DNA of 64,000 nucleotides from Vampirovibrio chlorellavorus (GTDB lineage: Bacteria > Cyanobacteriota > Vampirovibrionia > Vampirovibrionales > Vampirovibrionaceae), in the NCBI GenBank assembly GCA_903866275.1, contig CAIPMU010000013.1, forward strand, positions 140,523 to 204,522, in the 5' to 3' direction. Each line of letters starts with the position of its first letter. Positions within the stretch are counted from its first letter, which is position 1. The notes beneath the pieces are model-generated. The model had not been told where the DNA came from. It searched no databases and saw nothing but the letters and a program-made list of their open reading frames with translations. Made by a program: the position numbers and the translations under genes. Positions 37,267 to 46,960 of this stretch are shown piece after piece.

Positions 37267-38478
37267 ATGAAAAAACAAGCCTGGCTTCTTGCCCTGTTGA
37301 TTATCGCCACGTTAGGCACGGCCACCGCCCTGGCCCCCAAGTCAACGGTCAAACCACCCACCCCCCCCCCCCAAACAACGCAGGTCCACTGGGATCTCCC
37401 CCAACTGCTGCAAGAGAGCTGGGGATATTACAAGGGTCGCTTTCTGGTGGACGGGGCGCATGTGGTCTCCAGCAACTACGGCGGCACCATCAGCGAGGGG
37501 CAATCGTACGCCCTGATGAAAGCGGTGTGGATGAACGACCCGCAAACCTTTCGCAAGGTCTGGGGTTGGACCAAAACCCACATGAAACGCCCGCACGATC
37601 ACCTGTTGGGCTGGCGCTGGGGCGATGGCCAGTTTGGGGTCCCGCTGGGCCTCATGGAAACCGACAACGCCACCGACGCAGATCAGGACATCGCCTACGC
37701 CCTGCTGCTGGCCGGAAAACAATGGAACGAGCCAGCCTACCTTACGGACGGGCAAGCCATGATTCAGGACATCTGGCGGCTGAACGTACAAGCCGTGGAG
37801 GGGCGCTACTATCTGGTGCCCGGTACCTGGTCCGGCTTTCGGGAAGAGTACCTGAGTCTGGATCCCTCTTATATGGCGCCTTACGTGTATCGTCACTTTG
37901 CCCTGTACGATAAAACGCATGCCGCTGGCTGGACGCAACTGGCGGATGACACCTACGATACGCTGGAGGCCTGCACCGCCCTGACGACGCCACAACTCCC
38001 GCCCAACTGGTGCGCGGTGTCTTGGCATTCGAATCAAGGGCATGCAAATCAAACCGACAAACCCGGCCCGCACATCATCTTCTCCGATCGTCAGGGCGAG
38101 GGCGCGCGGGACTTTAGCTACGATGCCTTCCGGGTTTACTGGCGCATGCTGATGGACAGCAAGCTTAGTCCTTCTCCCGGCAGAGAGCGGGCCTTGGCGT
38201 ATCTGAAGAATCATCCCTTTTTACTAACCTACTGGCAACAACACCATCGCATGCCCGAAGGCTTTAGCAGCACCGGGCAACCGCTAAGCCAGGAAACGTC
38301 CGGGTTTGGGCTGGGGCCGGTACTGGTGCTGAACCATGTCAAGCATCCCGAGCTGGACGGGGCGCTGTATCAGCAAACCCTCGGCAAGCATTACAATCCA
38401 GACGGGTACTGGTTCAACGATTACAACGACTTCATGCACAGCGTGATCTGGCTGCACCTTTACGCCATGAGCTTATAA
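37267..38478 (+). CDS. Secreted GH8 endoglucanase
   Basis: From ATG 37267 the protein has 403 residues with a signal peptide (MKKQAWLLALLIIATLGTATA). The mature enzyme matches glycoside hydrolase family 8: Glu77 in TISEGQSYALM is the catalytic acid, and the ATDADQDIAYALLLAG block holds the acidic residues of the base region (Asp137/Asp139). GH8 enzymes cut beta-1,4-glucan or related polymers; BcsZ of cellulose-synthesis operons belongs here, but no bcs genes are adjacent. Just after the signal peptide the coding sequence holds an uninterrupted run of 12 C (37361-37372) encoding part of a Pro stretch, a likely slippage site. Confidence 0.9.
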   Translation: MKKQAWLLALLIIATLGTATALAPKSTVKPPTPPPQTTQVHWDLPQLLQESWGYYKGRFLVDGAHVVSSNYGGTISEGQSYALMKAVWMNDPQTFRKVWGWTKTHMKRPHDHLLGWRWGDGQFGVPLGLMETDNATDADQDIAYALLLAGKQWNEPAYLTDGQAMIQDIWRLNVQAVEGRYYLVPGTWSGFREEYLSLDPSYMAPYVYRHFALYDKTHAAGWTQLADDTYDTLEACTALTTPQLPPNWCAVSWHSNQGHANQTDKPGPHIIFSDRQGEGARDFSYDAFRVYWRMLMDSKLSPSPGRERALAYLKNHPFLLTYWQQHHRMPEGFSSTGQPLSQETSGFGLGPVLVLNHVKHPELDGALYQQTLGKHYNPDGYWFNDYNDFMHSVIWLHLYAMSL

Positions 38479-38569
38479 AAGGTAGCCTGCCCGCTCCGCT
38501 CAATCTCTCCCGATGGAAAGCCGATTGTATTACAATCGCTGCAGCACAGTTTGAGGTGAGGTTGCCCGC

Positions 38570-40138
38570 ATGTTCTTTTCCGTTGTTTCCCGATTAAGCC
38601 GCCGGGGGCTGGGTGCCCTGTTGCCCGTGGCTCTGGCGTTTTCGTTATCCGGTAGCCTGCCTGCGATGGCCAAATCGGTGCGCCCGCCGGTGCATATCAC
38701 CTTGTTGCAACTGAACGACGTCTATCAATTTGGCACCGTGGATAAGGGCACCCGGGGCGGGCTGGCACGAGTGGCCACCTTACGCCAGCGCGTGCAGGCC
38801 GAAAACCCGCACACCTTTCTGGTGTTGGGCGGCGATACCCTCTCGCCGTCGCTGGCCTCCAAACTGTTTCAGGGCAAGCAGATGATCGATCTCTGGAATC
38901 AGATTGGCCTGAACGTGGCCACCTTGGGCAATCATGAATTTGACTTTGGCAATGACGTCCTGCTGAAGCGCCTGAAAGAATCCCGCTTTGACTGGGTGGT
39001 GGCCAACGTGCGCGATAAAACCACGAGGCACGCTTTTGCGGATCTGCCGCCTTATAAGATCTATACCGTAGACGGGGTACGCATCGGCTTTTTGGGTCTG
39101 CTGACGCCGGATACCGTCAACAGTTCGCATCCGGGCGCCAACGTGGTCTTTGATGACCCGGTGAAAACGGCCATAAAAACGATCGCCCAGATGAAAAAGA
39201 TGGGTGTGGACGTGATCATTGCGGTCACCCACCTGCCCATGCCAGAAGATCAGCAGGTGGCACGCGCCACGCACCACGCCATTGCCCTGATCATGGGCGG
39301 TCATGAGCACAGCCTGATGCAATCGGTGGCGAGCGGCACGCCCATTCTCAAAGTAGGCTCGGATGCCCGGAATCTGGGCCGCATGGACCTCAGCATTGAT
39401 CCCCGGACCCATCAGGTGCAAAGCATTGATTGGGCGTTAATTCCCGTGGATGCCAGCGTGCCGGAAGACCCGGCCGCCGCCGCGCTGGTTAAAAGCTACG
39501 AGACCAAAATTGATCAGGCCTTGGGCGCGGTGATTGGCGAGACCACCGTGACGCTCGACGCCCAGCAGCGCCCCAATCGCAGTCAGGAAACCAACTGGGG
39601 CGACTTTGTGGCAGACGGCTACCGCGAGGCCCTGCAGGCGGACGCGGCTCTGCTCAATGGCGGTTCAATTCGCTCCAACACCACTTATGGGCCGGGGCCG
39701 TTGTCTCGGAAAGACGTGCTGAGCATGCTGCCCTTTGGGAATCCCGTGGTAAAAGTGGCTGTGAGCGGGCAAACCTTAAAAGCAGCACTGGAACATGGCG
39801 TGAGCACCCTGGATCAGCCGGAGGCCGGTCATTTCCCGCAAGTGTCCGGCTTGCGATTTGTCTATGATGGCACTCGCCCTCCCGGGAATCGGGTGATTCA
39901 GCTCACCGTAAACGGGCAACCAGTGGTGCCCGGTCAAACTTACACGCTGGCGCTGACCACGTACCTGCTGGAGGGCGGAGATGGTTACGCCATGATGAAA
40001 AATGCCCGCTTGCTCAGTGAACTGCAAGAAGCCCCATCAGATAGCGAAGTCATCATGGACGCCATTAGCCGCCTGAAAACCATCGCCCCTCAGGTGGATG
40101 GCCGCATCCTGCGTCAGGATAGTGCAGTCCAGCGATAA
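38570..40138 (+). CDS. 5'-nucleotidase / metallophosphoesterase (UshA family)
   Basis: A 522-residue exported enzyme; ATG 38570 follows GAGGTGAGG. A signal peptide ends near PAMA-KSV. The N-terminal metallophosphatase domain shows LLQLNDVYQF, LVLGGDTLSPS, TLGNHEFDFG and the late GGHEHS metal motif. The C-terminal 5_nucleotid_C domain starts near residue 320 (IGETTVTLDAQQRPNRSQETNWGDFVADGYREAL) with LLNGGSIRS and LPFGNPVVKVAVSG. Such enzymes release phosphate and nucleosides from extracellular nucleotides. Convergent with the next gene, 20 bases apart. Confidence 0.95.
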   Translation: MFFSVVSRLSRRGLGALLPVALAFSLSGSLPAMAKSVRPPVHITLLQLNDVYQFGTVDKGTRGGLARVATLRQRVQAENPHTFLVLGGDTLSPSLASKLFQGKQMIDLWNQIGLNVATLGNHEFDFGNDVLLKRLKESRFDWVVANVRDKTTRHAFADLPPYKIYTVDGVRIGFLGLLTPDTVNSSHPGANVVFDDPVKTAIKTIAQMKKMGVDVIIAVTHLPMPEDQQVARATHHAIALIMGGHEHSLMQSVASGTPILKVGSDARNLGRMDLSIDPRTHQVQSIDWALIPVDASVPEDPAAAALVKSYETKIDQALGAVIGETTVTLDAQQRPNRSQETNWGDFVADGYREALQADAALLNGGSIRSNTTYGPGPLSRKDVLSMLPFGNPVVKVAVSGQTLKAALEHGVSTLDQPEAGHFPQVSGLRFVYDGTRPPGNRVIQLTVNGQPVVPGQTYTLALTTYLLEGGDGYAMMKNARLLSELQEAPSDSEVIMDAISRLKTIAPQVDGRILRQDSAVQR

Positions 40139-40158
40139 ATAGCGTTCACCTGTCAGGC

Positions 40159-40854
40159 TCAATGAGTGGACTGGATGCGGGTGTAGATCTCTTCCGGGCT
40201 GGCCGGTGGGCCTTCACCGGGACGAACGGGCAGAATCAGTGCTTCCAGTCTGGTTTTGGGCGGTAGCGGAAAACGTCGCCCCGCCACCGAAGCCTGACAA
40301 AGAGGATTGAAGCTCAGGGCTTCAATTTGCCCACTACGATTAAACTTGATAGGTGTTCCCAGCGCACATTGCAAGCCCCCGGTTCGGCCTAAATAATCGC
40401 GGGCCGAGAGGTACCAGGCGTACCAGTCCACCTTACCGCTCTCCGATTCCATGGCCTCTTGCAGGGTTTGAACCTTACCCGTCAGCATGCGCGGCCCATT
40501 CTCCGAAACTGGAACCATGCCCGCTGCGTCGTGGGTATGGTGCGCATCACCCTTGAGTACCATAGAACCCGATGGCCCCATGCCGGGCACGCGCTCTGTG
40601 CTGGCATCCGTGGCCTCATGGAAACCCTGTTCCGGGGCCTCAGCCTGCCCGCTGGTATCCACCAACGGTTTCAGCTCGTAGTCTTGCTCGCTGAATGTCG
40701 TTGCAGGCAAGGCCACGGGCAGATCTGCAAGCCCTGACTCGGCAGACTGAGCCCAAGTGCGGACGCCAACGCCGCTAAAAACAGCCCCCATGACCAACGC
40801 CATGGCCAGCATCTGCCAATGCCACCGATTACGCCACCTGCACAACGAAATCAT
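40159..40854 (-). CDS. Hypothetical exported protein, 231 residues
   Basis: The N-terminus (about 10-36, WHWQMLAMALVMGAVFSGVGVRTWA) is a signal peptide or anchor. Residues ~37-125 are acidic and low-complexity. The C-terminal ~90 residues look folded (VDWYAWYLSARDYLGRTGG, GTPIKFNRSGQIEALSF) and contain two cysteines (LQCALG, PLCQAS). The pattern of strands, with a polar phrase FNRSGQIEALS, is faintly like TonB C-terminal-type domains, but I would not assign it. It is convergent with the nucleotidase gene and has no operon partner. Confidence 0.7.
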   Translation of the reverse strand: MISLCRWRNRWHWQMLAMALVMGAVFSGVGVRTWAQSAESGLADLPVALPATTFSEQDYELKPLVDTSGQAEAPEQGFHEATDASTERVPGMGPSGSMVLKGDAHHTHDAAGMVPVSENGPRMLTGKVQTLQEAMESESGKVDWYAWYLSARDYLGRTGGLQCALGTPIKFNRSGQIEALSFNPLCQASVAGRRFPLPPKTRLEALILPVRPGEGPPASPEEIYTRIQSTH

Positions 40855-41050
40855 GCGTTCCCTATCCCCGTTGGCTCACTTGCCTATCATAGCAAGGCCC
40901 AGAGGGCATTTTCTCCCCCAGATACAGGAGTCTGAGCCTAATCCACACGTCTAGGCCATGCAGATGATGAAACAGGTATATTTTAAGTATATATTAAAAG
41001 TATCCAATAGGCTGTCTTCCTCAACGACTCAACCAATGCTCATTCATTAC

Positions 41051-41086
41051 GCCTCTTATCCCTTGCGGGATAAGAGGCTTTTGTTT
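41051..41086 (+). terminator. Plus-strand terminator with no gene in front of it
   Basis: A 12-bp perfect stem GCCTCTTATCCC / GGGATAAGAGGC with loop TTGC, followed by TTTTGTTT. The nearest plus-strand gene ends 900 bases upstream, so it may end an unannotated small RNA starting around 40990-41020, where AT-rich TATATT-like boxes occur. Confidence 0.55.
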
Positions 41087-41173
41087 CACATGACAGGCAA
41101 AATCATTGATAGACTGCAAAACCAGACTGATTCAAGCGAAAAGCCAAAACCAGAGTCAGCGATTCGCCCAGAC

Positions 41174-41938
41174 CTAGAATTTAAAACGCACCGTCACATC
41201 ACTGGTCACGGTCGATTCTCCGCTTTCCACGGGTGTGGACGAAACGTCCTCAGCCTTGGCCATAGCACGCATGGCGAACATGGGACGAGGGTATCCGCCA
41301 AACTGGGGCGTGCCTTCCATATTGAAGACGCCGGTGAGCGCAACGCCAGCCGCACCCGCCATGGCCTGAGCATTCGCGCGGGCATCCTTCACGGCCAGCT
41401 CCAGTGCCTTGGTGCGGGAGGCCGTCATATCATTCACGAAAAAGTTCAGGCCGCCCACGTTGGTAGCACCAGCGTTCAAGGCGCTATCCATAATCCGGCT
41501 GCCCTCATCGCCCAGTTTATCCGGAGCAGAGCCCGTGACCGTGACTTGCAGGCTGTTGGTCACCTGATAGCCGATAATTTTGGCCAGCCGGTTCCGGGGC
41601 GCTTCTCCCTGAATGGGGTAAACATTTACCCCCTGGGTTTCCAGCTTAAGATTGGGCAGATTCAGACTTTTCAGGGCCGCGATAATGCCCTGCATTCTGT
41701 GATTATTATCCGAACGAGCCGCAGGCAACGTCTCGGCCTTGGATTCCACGGTGACATTCACCGACAACGAATCAGGGCGCACTTTCACTTCGCCATGCCC
41801 CTGGGTGGTAATCGTGCCAGCCGGGGGAAACATCTGCTGAGCCTGGGCGGGGAGGGTCATGGCAGTCAAGCTGGCAGCCACCCCCAAAACCATCAGGCCG
41901 GAAAACAGGTTAAAACCGGAACGAGATACAAGGCGCAT
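41174..41938 (-). CDS. SIMPL-domain (DUF541) secreted protein
   Basis: From ATG 41938 (GGAGA upstream) the product has 254 residues. A signal peptide (about 1-33, ends TLPAQA-QQ) is followed by one SIMPL domain: ITTQGHGEVKVRPDSLSVNVTVESKA at its start, LETQGVNVYPIQ, IIGYQVTNSLQVTV, and ALELAVKDARANAQAMAGAAG near the end. The domain forms ring-shaped oligomers in known periplasmic relatives, with roles in oxidative stress or envelope processes that remain loosely defined. The ending STVTSDVTVRFKF is the usual final strand. It stands alone on its strand. Confidence 0.9.
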   Translation of the reverse strand: MRLVSRSGFNLFSGLMVLGVAASLTAMTLPAQAQQMFPPAGTITTQGHGEVKVRPDSLSVNVTVESKAETLPAARSDNNHRMQGIIAALKSLNLPNLKLETQGVNVYPIQGEAPRNRLAKIIGYQVTNSLQVTVTGSAPDKLGDEGSRIMDSALNAGATNVGGLNFFVNDMTASRTKALELAVKDARANAQAMAGAAGVALTGVFNMEGTPQFGGYPRPMFAMRAMAKAEDVSSTPVESGESTVTSDVTVRFKF

Positions 41939-42103
41939 CGATAAGTCTCCAAACAAATAAAACCATCCTGTCGCAAGGTCAGCGTCTCTATGCAACATGC
42001 CCCTATTTGACACTGTTTTGTCTACGGCTTCAATAGCTCTCGGCAATTCTGTGAAAAACGGAGCACCTTGATCCTACGCACAGAACCAGAATCCCCCATT
42101 AAA

Positions 42104-42143
42104 ATGCCCGGAAGGCAGTATGGTTCTGTCGCCTTCCGGGCAT
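42104..42143 (-). terminator. Terminator of the large proline-linker gene
   Basis: A perfect 13-bp stem (ATGCCCGGAAGGC / GCCTTCCGGGCAT) followed on the minus strand by TTTTAAT. Confidence 0.75.
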
Positions 42144-42180
42144 GTTTATTCAGTTTGATTTTCAGAATGATTGAGCTGCC

Positions 42181-44199
42181 CTATTTTTTCCAGGCTGACA
42201 GCAATGCCAGTAGCTGCTGCATTAAGTTGTTGATCAGCGAGAGAAAATCATTGGGCGCCGGACCCGGACTCGGTGACGGGGTTGGCGCGGGTGTCGGCCC
42301 CGGAGCTGGCGCAGTCGAGCTCACACCAATGGACGCGTGTTGATTAGCCCCGACGGGGGGCGGTGCGGACCGATTGCTGTTGAACAGACCGCTCCGGGCG
42401 TAATCGGAAGCGTTTTGCTTGATATGTTTCTGATCGTTATCCTCGTGATCAAAGGTTTCGCCCAGCAGGCCTGACGGCATTTTACCATCACTGAACACAC
42501 CACCGGCTTTGGACCAGACATCCATGTTCAGATAGGGTGTCCCCTGGTATTTCCGGTTGAGATCGGCCGTGATCTTGTACTCACCTGTCGTAATGGTGAC
42601 TTTGTCGCCATTACGGCTGATGGAATTATTATTGCCCAGCGACATGGTTTGACCGTCTGCCAGCGTGACTTCAGGGGATTTGTTGGCCGGATCGGTATAA
42701 CCCACACTCACCGTGCCGTTGGCGTTCAGGTTGATGGTTCGATTCCCGACCACTAAACCGGCCTGACTAATCAGACTTGTTTTACCCGGACCGGCAATCA
42801 TTTGAGCGTTCAGATTCACGCCTTTGTCACTAAGCACGTTGAAGATACCCGTCTTCTGAAAGTCATGCTTCCCGCCATCGGCATCCACGCCCTGAGAGTC
42901 ACACCCACTCGTGGATTGCTCATCTGCCGCAACTGGCGAAGGTGCTGGCGCTGGGCAGGGCGTCGGCGCCGAATTAGGCACCGGCGCTGGCGTGGGTGCA
43001 GGGGTAGGCGTCGGATAAGGTGCCGGTGTAGGCGCAGGCGTAGGCGTTATATCATTTGCCGGCGCTGGCGTGGGGACGGGCGTAGGCGTCGGATACGGCG
43101 TCGGTGTGGGCGCAGGGGTAGGCGTTATATCATTTGCCGGCGCTGGCGTGGGGGCTGGCGTAGGCGTCGGATACGGCGCTGGCGCTGGCGTGGGGGCTGG
43201 CGTCGGGGTGGGCGTAGGTGTCGGATACGGAGCCGGGGCCGGTGCATACAGGGTCAGGGTATGCTGTGCATCCTGAGCGTAATGGGAGTCGTAGTATGTT
43301 TTTACGCCGTTGGCGGCTGTTTTCAATGGCGTGCCCGAGCCAACGCCTTCTGGAGAGGCAAAGGTATTGGTGCCATCCGGGATACGGAAGCCATAGCTGA
43401 GCGTGGTTTTGCTACGCAACTTGGCCACTTCGTCCGGGTTGGCCCCCTGAGCCACCAGATTATCAATAACGGCCTGGGTCGGTTTTTCAAAATAGTCCAC
43501 CATCAGGCGCTTTTCCGGCTGACCATTCTGACCCGCACCCGGAACATCGGCATAGTAGAACCGGGCGGTGGGATCGCTAGGGTTGCCCACCGTGTAGGAA
43601 TCGGGTGGCAAAAGTTTGCGGGTTTGCCCGTTGGCGTCCACAATGGTCAGCTGCCCGCCGGATAGGGTGGCCTGGGTTTTCAACCCTTGCGGGTCTTGCA
43701 CCACAAAGCCATATTCCGTGAATGCTTTATGCCCTTCGGGGTTGATGCTTTCCACATGGCCATTCACGGTCAGTTTCTGACCGTTGTCGTTGCCGGTAGC
43801 CAACATGGTATAGAAGCCGGGCTGGACATCAACCGGAATATCCTGATAATTGTTGCCCTTGCCGCCCACACCGGGATCCCCGGCCACGTACATGTCATCG
43901 GCGCCAAGCACACAACTGGGATTCTGTCCGCTGGGGGCACTGATCACGGCCTGGGTACCCACCGCCTGATTGTTTTCGGCTAGCAAGCCCGAAACCAGAA
44001 ATTTCTGCATGGCGAAAAACTTGTTGGCATCAGCCAGCTGCTGAGTGCCCTCAGCCATCAGCTCACCGACCACCCCGGTGTCATTGGTGCCTGACAGTTC
44101 CCGGGTCACATCGATTTGTGAGGGCGCCGGAGCCGGTGTTCCACCGGGAAGGCCCGTATTATAGTTGTTATAAGGGTTTGGGGTATTGTTAATGTTCAC
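42181..44199 (-). CDS. Large hypothetical protein with Pro/Thr/Ala repeat linker
   Basis: The best start is GTG 44199 with AGGAG six bases upstream (672 residues); an ATG at 44259 extends the frame but has no ribosome site. No signal peptide is seen. Residues ~1-330 form one region with several beta-rich phrases ([40 protein letters not shown]). Residues ~335-440 are an imperfect [11 protein letters not shown] linker with two [10 protein letters not shown] units. Residues ~450-600 hold a second domain ([27 protein letters not shown]) resembling VWD/DUF1521-like modules. A second short Pro linker and an amphipathic tail ([16 protein letters not shown]) finish it. Possibly a surface or secreted protein exported without a classical signal. 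Confidence 0.75.
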   Translation of the reverse strand: MNINNTPNPYNNYNTGLPGGTPAPAPSQIDVTRELSGTNDTGVVGELMAEGTQQLADANKFFAMQKFLVSGLLAENNQAVGTQAVISAPSGQNPSCVLGADDMYVAGDPGVGGKGNNYQDIPVDVQPGFYTMLATGNDNGQKLTVNGHVESINPEGHKAFTEYGFVVQDPQGLKTQATLSGGQLTIVDANGQTRKLLPPDSYTVGNPSDPTARFYYADVPGAGQNGQPEKRLMVDYFEKPTQAVIDNLVAQGANPDEVAKLRSKTTLSYGFRIPDGTNTFASPEGVGSGTPLKTAANGVKTYYDSHYAQDAQHTLTLYAPAPAPYPTPTPTPTPAPTPAPAPYPTPTPAPTPAPANDITPTPAPTPTPYPTPTPVPTPAPANDITPTPAPTPAPYPTPTPAPTPAPVPNSAPTPCPAPAPSPVAADEQSTSGCDSQGVDADGGKHDFQKTGIFNVLSDKGVNLNAQMIAGPGKTSLISQAGLVVGNRTINLNANGTVSVGYTDPANKSPEVTLADGQTMSLGNNNSISRNGDKVTITTGEYKITADLNRKYQGTPYLNMDVWSKAGGVFSDGKMPSGLLGETFDHEDNDQKHIKQNASDYARSGLFNSNRSAPPPVGANQHASIGVSSTAPAPGPTPAPTPSPSPGPAPNDFLSLINNLMQQLLALLSAWKK

Positions 44200-44476
44200 A
44201 AGCGACTCCTCTTGGCTAGTCTGTTCAATCGCGACAATAAAATCTGACAGGTGGCTCATTCGAAATAGACCGTTCCTTTTGGGTATTTCGAAGTTTTTCT
44301 GAAAAACTTGAATAAAATTAAGTTTTTTTTACATCGACTGAGGTTTTCGCCATCAACAGAGCAGTTCAGCAGGCTTCCCTGCGACAGATACGCGAGACGG
44401 CTTAGTGGACCCGGTCTGGCAGGCCTCCCCTTTCAGAGCTCCCTCATGTGGCAGCGCTTTTGCTATGCTAAAAGGC

Positions 44477-45172
44477 ATGAGTATTCCCGAACGCATTTCA
44501 GACCGGCTGGCCGAGATTCAAGGCCAGATCAAGCAACTGGCGGACGATCGCCCTGTGACGCTGGTGGCCGTCTCCAAATACGCCAGCATCGAGCAGATGC
44601 GAGAAGCCTATGCGGCAGGCATTCGCCACTTTGGTGAAAACAAGGTACAGGACGCACTCGCCAAAATCGCGGCCTTCCCCCCTGCCGATTACCCCAATTT
44701 ACAGTGGCACCTGATTGGCAACTTGCAAAGCAACAAAGTCAAAAAAACGATTGATCAATTTGCACTGATTCACGCCATTGACTCAATTCGACTGGCAGAG
44801 GCGTTATCGGTTCAGGCGATGGCCGCAGGCCAGCGACAGGCAATTCTGTTGCAGGTTAACCTGAGCGAAGATCCATCAAGACATGGCTTTTTACCGGAGG
44901 ATGTCCCGGCGGCGGTGGCGGAAATTCTGGGGTTGCCCGGTGTGCAGGTGCGGGGCTTAATGGGCATGGCACCGCCTGAAGCGTCGCTTTCAAACGATCA
45001 AGTGATATTGCGGCGGGTTTTTGGCGGCTTGCGCGACCTGAAAGCCCAAGTGGCCGAAGAGCTTGGGATCGATCTGCCGGAATTGTCGATGGGAATGAGC
45101 CATGACTATACACATGCGCTGCAATGCGGTGCTACAATAATTAGGCTAGGGAATTCTCTTTTTAAAACCTAG
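44477..45172 (+). CDS. yggS: PLP homeostasis protein (YggS/PROSC family)
   Basis: A 231-residue PLP-binding barrel protein. LVAVSKYASIEQ carries the lysine that binds pyridoxal phosphate; FGENKVQDA, WHLIGNLQSNK, LLQVNLSEDPSRHG, GLMGMAP and the ending LSMGMSHDYTHALQCGATIIRLGNSLF are conserved family blocks. The protein keeps free PLP and amino-acid pools balanced. ATG 44477 gives the family-like start; ATG 44465 is also possible. The next gene is sepF, an arrangement common in Gram-positive bacteria and Cyanobacteria and a useful taxonomic hint. Confidence 0.95.
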   Translation: MSIPERISDRLAEIQGQIKQLADDRPVTLVAVSKYASIEQMREAYAAGIRHFGENKVQDALAKIAAFPPADYPNLQWHLIGNLQSNKVKKTIDQFALIHAIDSIRLAEALSVQAMAAGQRQAILLQVNLSEDPSRHGFLPEDVPAAVAEILGLPGVQVRGLMGMAPPEASLSNDQVILRRVFGGLRDLKAQVAEELGIDLPELSMGMSHDYTHALQCGATIIRLGNSLFKT

Positions 45173-45295
45173 CAGTTGCCGTACAATAGTTACAAACACA
45201 CACAATCCACAGTGAAGTTTCAACTTCAGCGTAAAATACTACAAAATAAACACCACAGGATATTAGGATAGAGATCAGGGAGGTTCCTTGCCGGA

Positions 45296-45769
45296 ATGAA
45301 TAATGGATTATTGACCAAACTCAAGAACTGGGTTTCTGGAGATCCCTTCGAGGATGACGCTTACGGAATGGAAGAAGAATACGACTTCCGTAACACGGCT
45401 CGCATGGAACAAGACGCCGAGCTCATTGACGAACCCAAGAAAAACCGCAAGCCCCTGCGCGTGGTGGAACATCCCACCAGCCAGAAAACGCAAGTGGTGG
45501 TGATAGAGCCCCGCGCCTTCGAAGAAGCACTGGAGATCATTGAGCACCTGCGCACCAAAAAATCGGTGATACTGAACTTACACCTGCTGGATACCGCTCA
45601 ATCCCAGCGCGTGGTGGATTTCCTCTCTGGCGCAACGCATGCCATTGACGGCAATCAGCAACGCATTGGCGATGGCGTATTCATCTTCACCCCCAACAAC
45701 GTCAGCATTCGCTCCGAAGCTGAAAAAAGCATGGCGATTGAAGACGCCTACTGGAAGCAAAGCTACTAA
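45296..45769 (+). CDS. sepF: Cell division protein SepF
   Basis: A 157-residue SepF. It binds FtsZ filaments to the membrane at mid-cell. The N-terminal amphipathic helix (MNNGLLTKLKNWVS) is the membrane anchor; an acidic linker follows; the SepF core (~75-150) has VVVIEPRAFEEALEIIEHLRTKKSVILNLHLLD and VVDFLSGATHAIDGNQQRIGDGVFIFTPNNVSI. GGGAGGT lies 11 bases before ATG 45296. SepF is found in Gram-positives, Cyanobacteria and some archaea but not Proteobacteria. It follows yggS and has its own terminator. Confidence 0.96.
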   Translation: MNNGLLTKLKNWVSGDPFEDDAYGMEEEYDFRNTARMEQDAELIDEPKKNRKPLRVVEHPTSQKTQVVVIEPRAFEEALEIIEHLRTKKSVILNLHLLDTAQSQRVVDFLSGATHAIDGNQQRIGDGVFIFTPNNVSIRSEAEKSMAIEDAYWKQSY

Positions 45770-45882
45770 CGAGCCACTGACCCGATCAGTTCGTTAGGGC
45801 TCAACCGGGTAAAGCGACCATCAAACCGTTTCATAGCGTGGATGAGAGACGTTACTTTGGGTTCCAATATTTTAAAAATCTC

Positions 45883-45921
45883 CGAAAACCCCGGCCTCTA
45901 ACCATTGAGCCGGGGTTTTCG
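45883..45921 (+). terminator. Terminator of the yggS-sepF unit
   Basis: Stem GAAAACCCCGGC / GCCGGGGTTTTC with a 13-base loop, then CGCTTT. Confidence 0.75.
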
Positions 45922-46009
45922 CTTTGCTGGGGAAGCGATAAACACCAATCCACTCCCACGGCCGGGGTAATTTCCGCTAAAATAGGAAGTAGGGCCACAA
46001 CGCGTTAGA

Positions 46010-46960
46010 GTGAGGCAGGCCACACCCAAGCTGCCAGAAATAAACTGGATGTTCAAGACCCGAACCCCTTATCTGTATTTGATTCTCCCGGCCATTTTTA
46101 TGATCGGCTTTTTTGTTCTGCCGTTGATCATGGCCTTTCGCATCAGCCTGAGCGATTACTCGCACAATATTTACGACCCGGCGTTCGTGGGACTGGGGAA
46201 TTATCTGAAGCTGGCCCAGTCGGCCCCGTTCTGGGAGGCCATGCAGAACACGTTTCTGTTCTTGCTGGGCGCGGTGCCCGCCATGATGACCCTGCCCATT
46301 GTGCTAGCCCTGCTGCTGAACGGCAAGCTCAAAGGCATCAGCGTGTTTCGCAGTTTAATTTATATTCCCGTGGTAATTTCCATGGTGGTGGTGGGCATTG
46401 CCTGGCGCTGGCTCTATGCGGATGACGGGCTGATCAACTGGGGGCTTTCTCTGTTTCATCTGCCCAAAGTAGGCTGGCTGGTCAACCCGGATATTGCCCT
46501 GTACAGCGTGATGATCGTGGTGGTGTGGAAGGGCATGGCATACTATATGATGATGTACTTGGCCCACCTGCAAAGTCTCTCGCAAGATTTATACGAGGCT
46601 GCTGAGTTGGATGGGGCGGGCCTGTGGCGCAAGCACTGGCATGTCACCTTGCCGCATCTGCGCCCGACCATTGTGATGGTGGCCATTATCAGCACCATCG
46701 GTAGCCTGAAGGTCTTCACCGAAATTTATGTGATGACCCGCGGCGGCCCGGTGGGCGCGACCAAGACGCTGGTCTATTACATCTACGAGCGCGCCTTTGA
46801 GAACCTGGATCTGGGCATCGCCAGCGCGGCGGGCATTGTGTTGATGCTCTTGCTGCTGGCCTTCAGCCTGCTGGAAATGAAGTTCTCCCCCAAAGAGGAC
46901 CGGCCAGCCTTGGGCCAAAAGCCCGCGAGTGGAGCCGGTACACAAAAGGTGGGTGCTTGA
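46010..46960 (+). CDS. Sugar ABC transporter permease, MalF type
   Basis: A 316-residue inner-membrane permease of the binding-protein-dependent sugar class. Six membrane segments are visible, and the EAA loop that docks the ATPase is LYEAAELDGAGLWRKHWHVTLPHLRPT. The first codon is GTG 46010; ATG 46049 gives a more typical N-terminus (MFKTRTPYLY). It overlaps the second permease gene by one base (TGATG), so both are translated together as a heterodimer. No binding-protein or ATPase gene is within the window; these may be encoded elsewhere. Substrate class (mono- or oligosaccharide) is inferred from the family only. Confidence 0.92.
   Translation: MRQATPKLPEINWMFKTRTPYLYLILPAIFMIGFFVLPLIMAFRISLSDYSHNIYDPAFVGLGNYLKLAQSAPFWEAMQNTFLFLLGAVPAMMTLPIVLALLLNGKLKGISVFRSLIYIPVVISMVVVGIAWRWLYADDGLINWGLSLFHLPKVGWLVNPDIALYSVMIVVVWKGMAYYMMMYLAHLQSLSQDLYEAAELDGAGLWRKHWHVTLPHLRPTIVMVAIISTIGSLKVFTEIYVMTRGGPVGATKTLVYYIYERAFENLDLGIASAAGIVLMLLLLAFSLLEMKFSPKEDRPALGQKPASGAGTQKVGA

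Noticed and set aside
40958..41944. Plus-strand 328-codon frame over the SIMPL gene
   Set aside because: It is the complement of a clear SIMPL-domain gene on the minus strand and shows no protein-like motifs.
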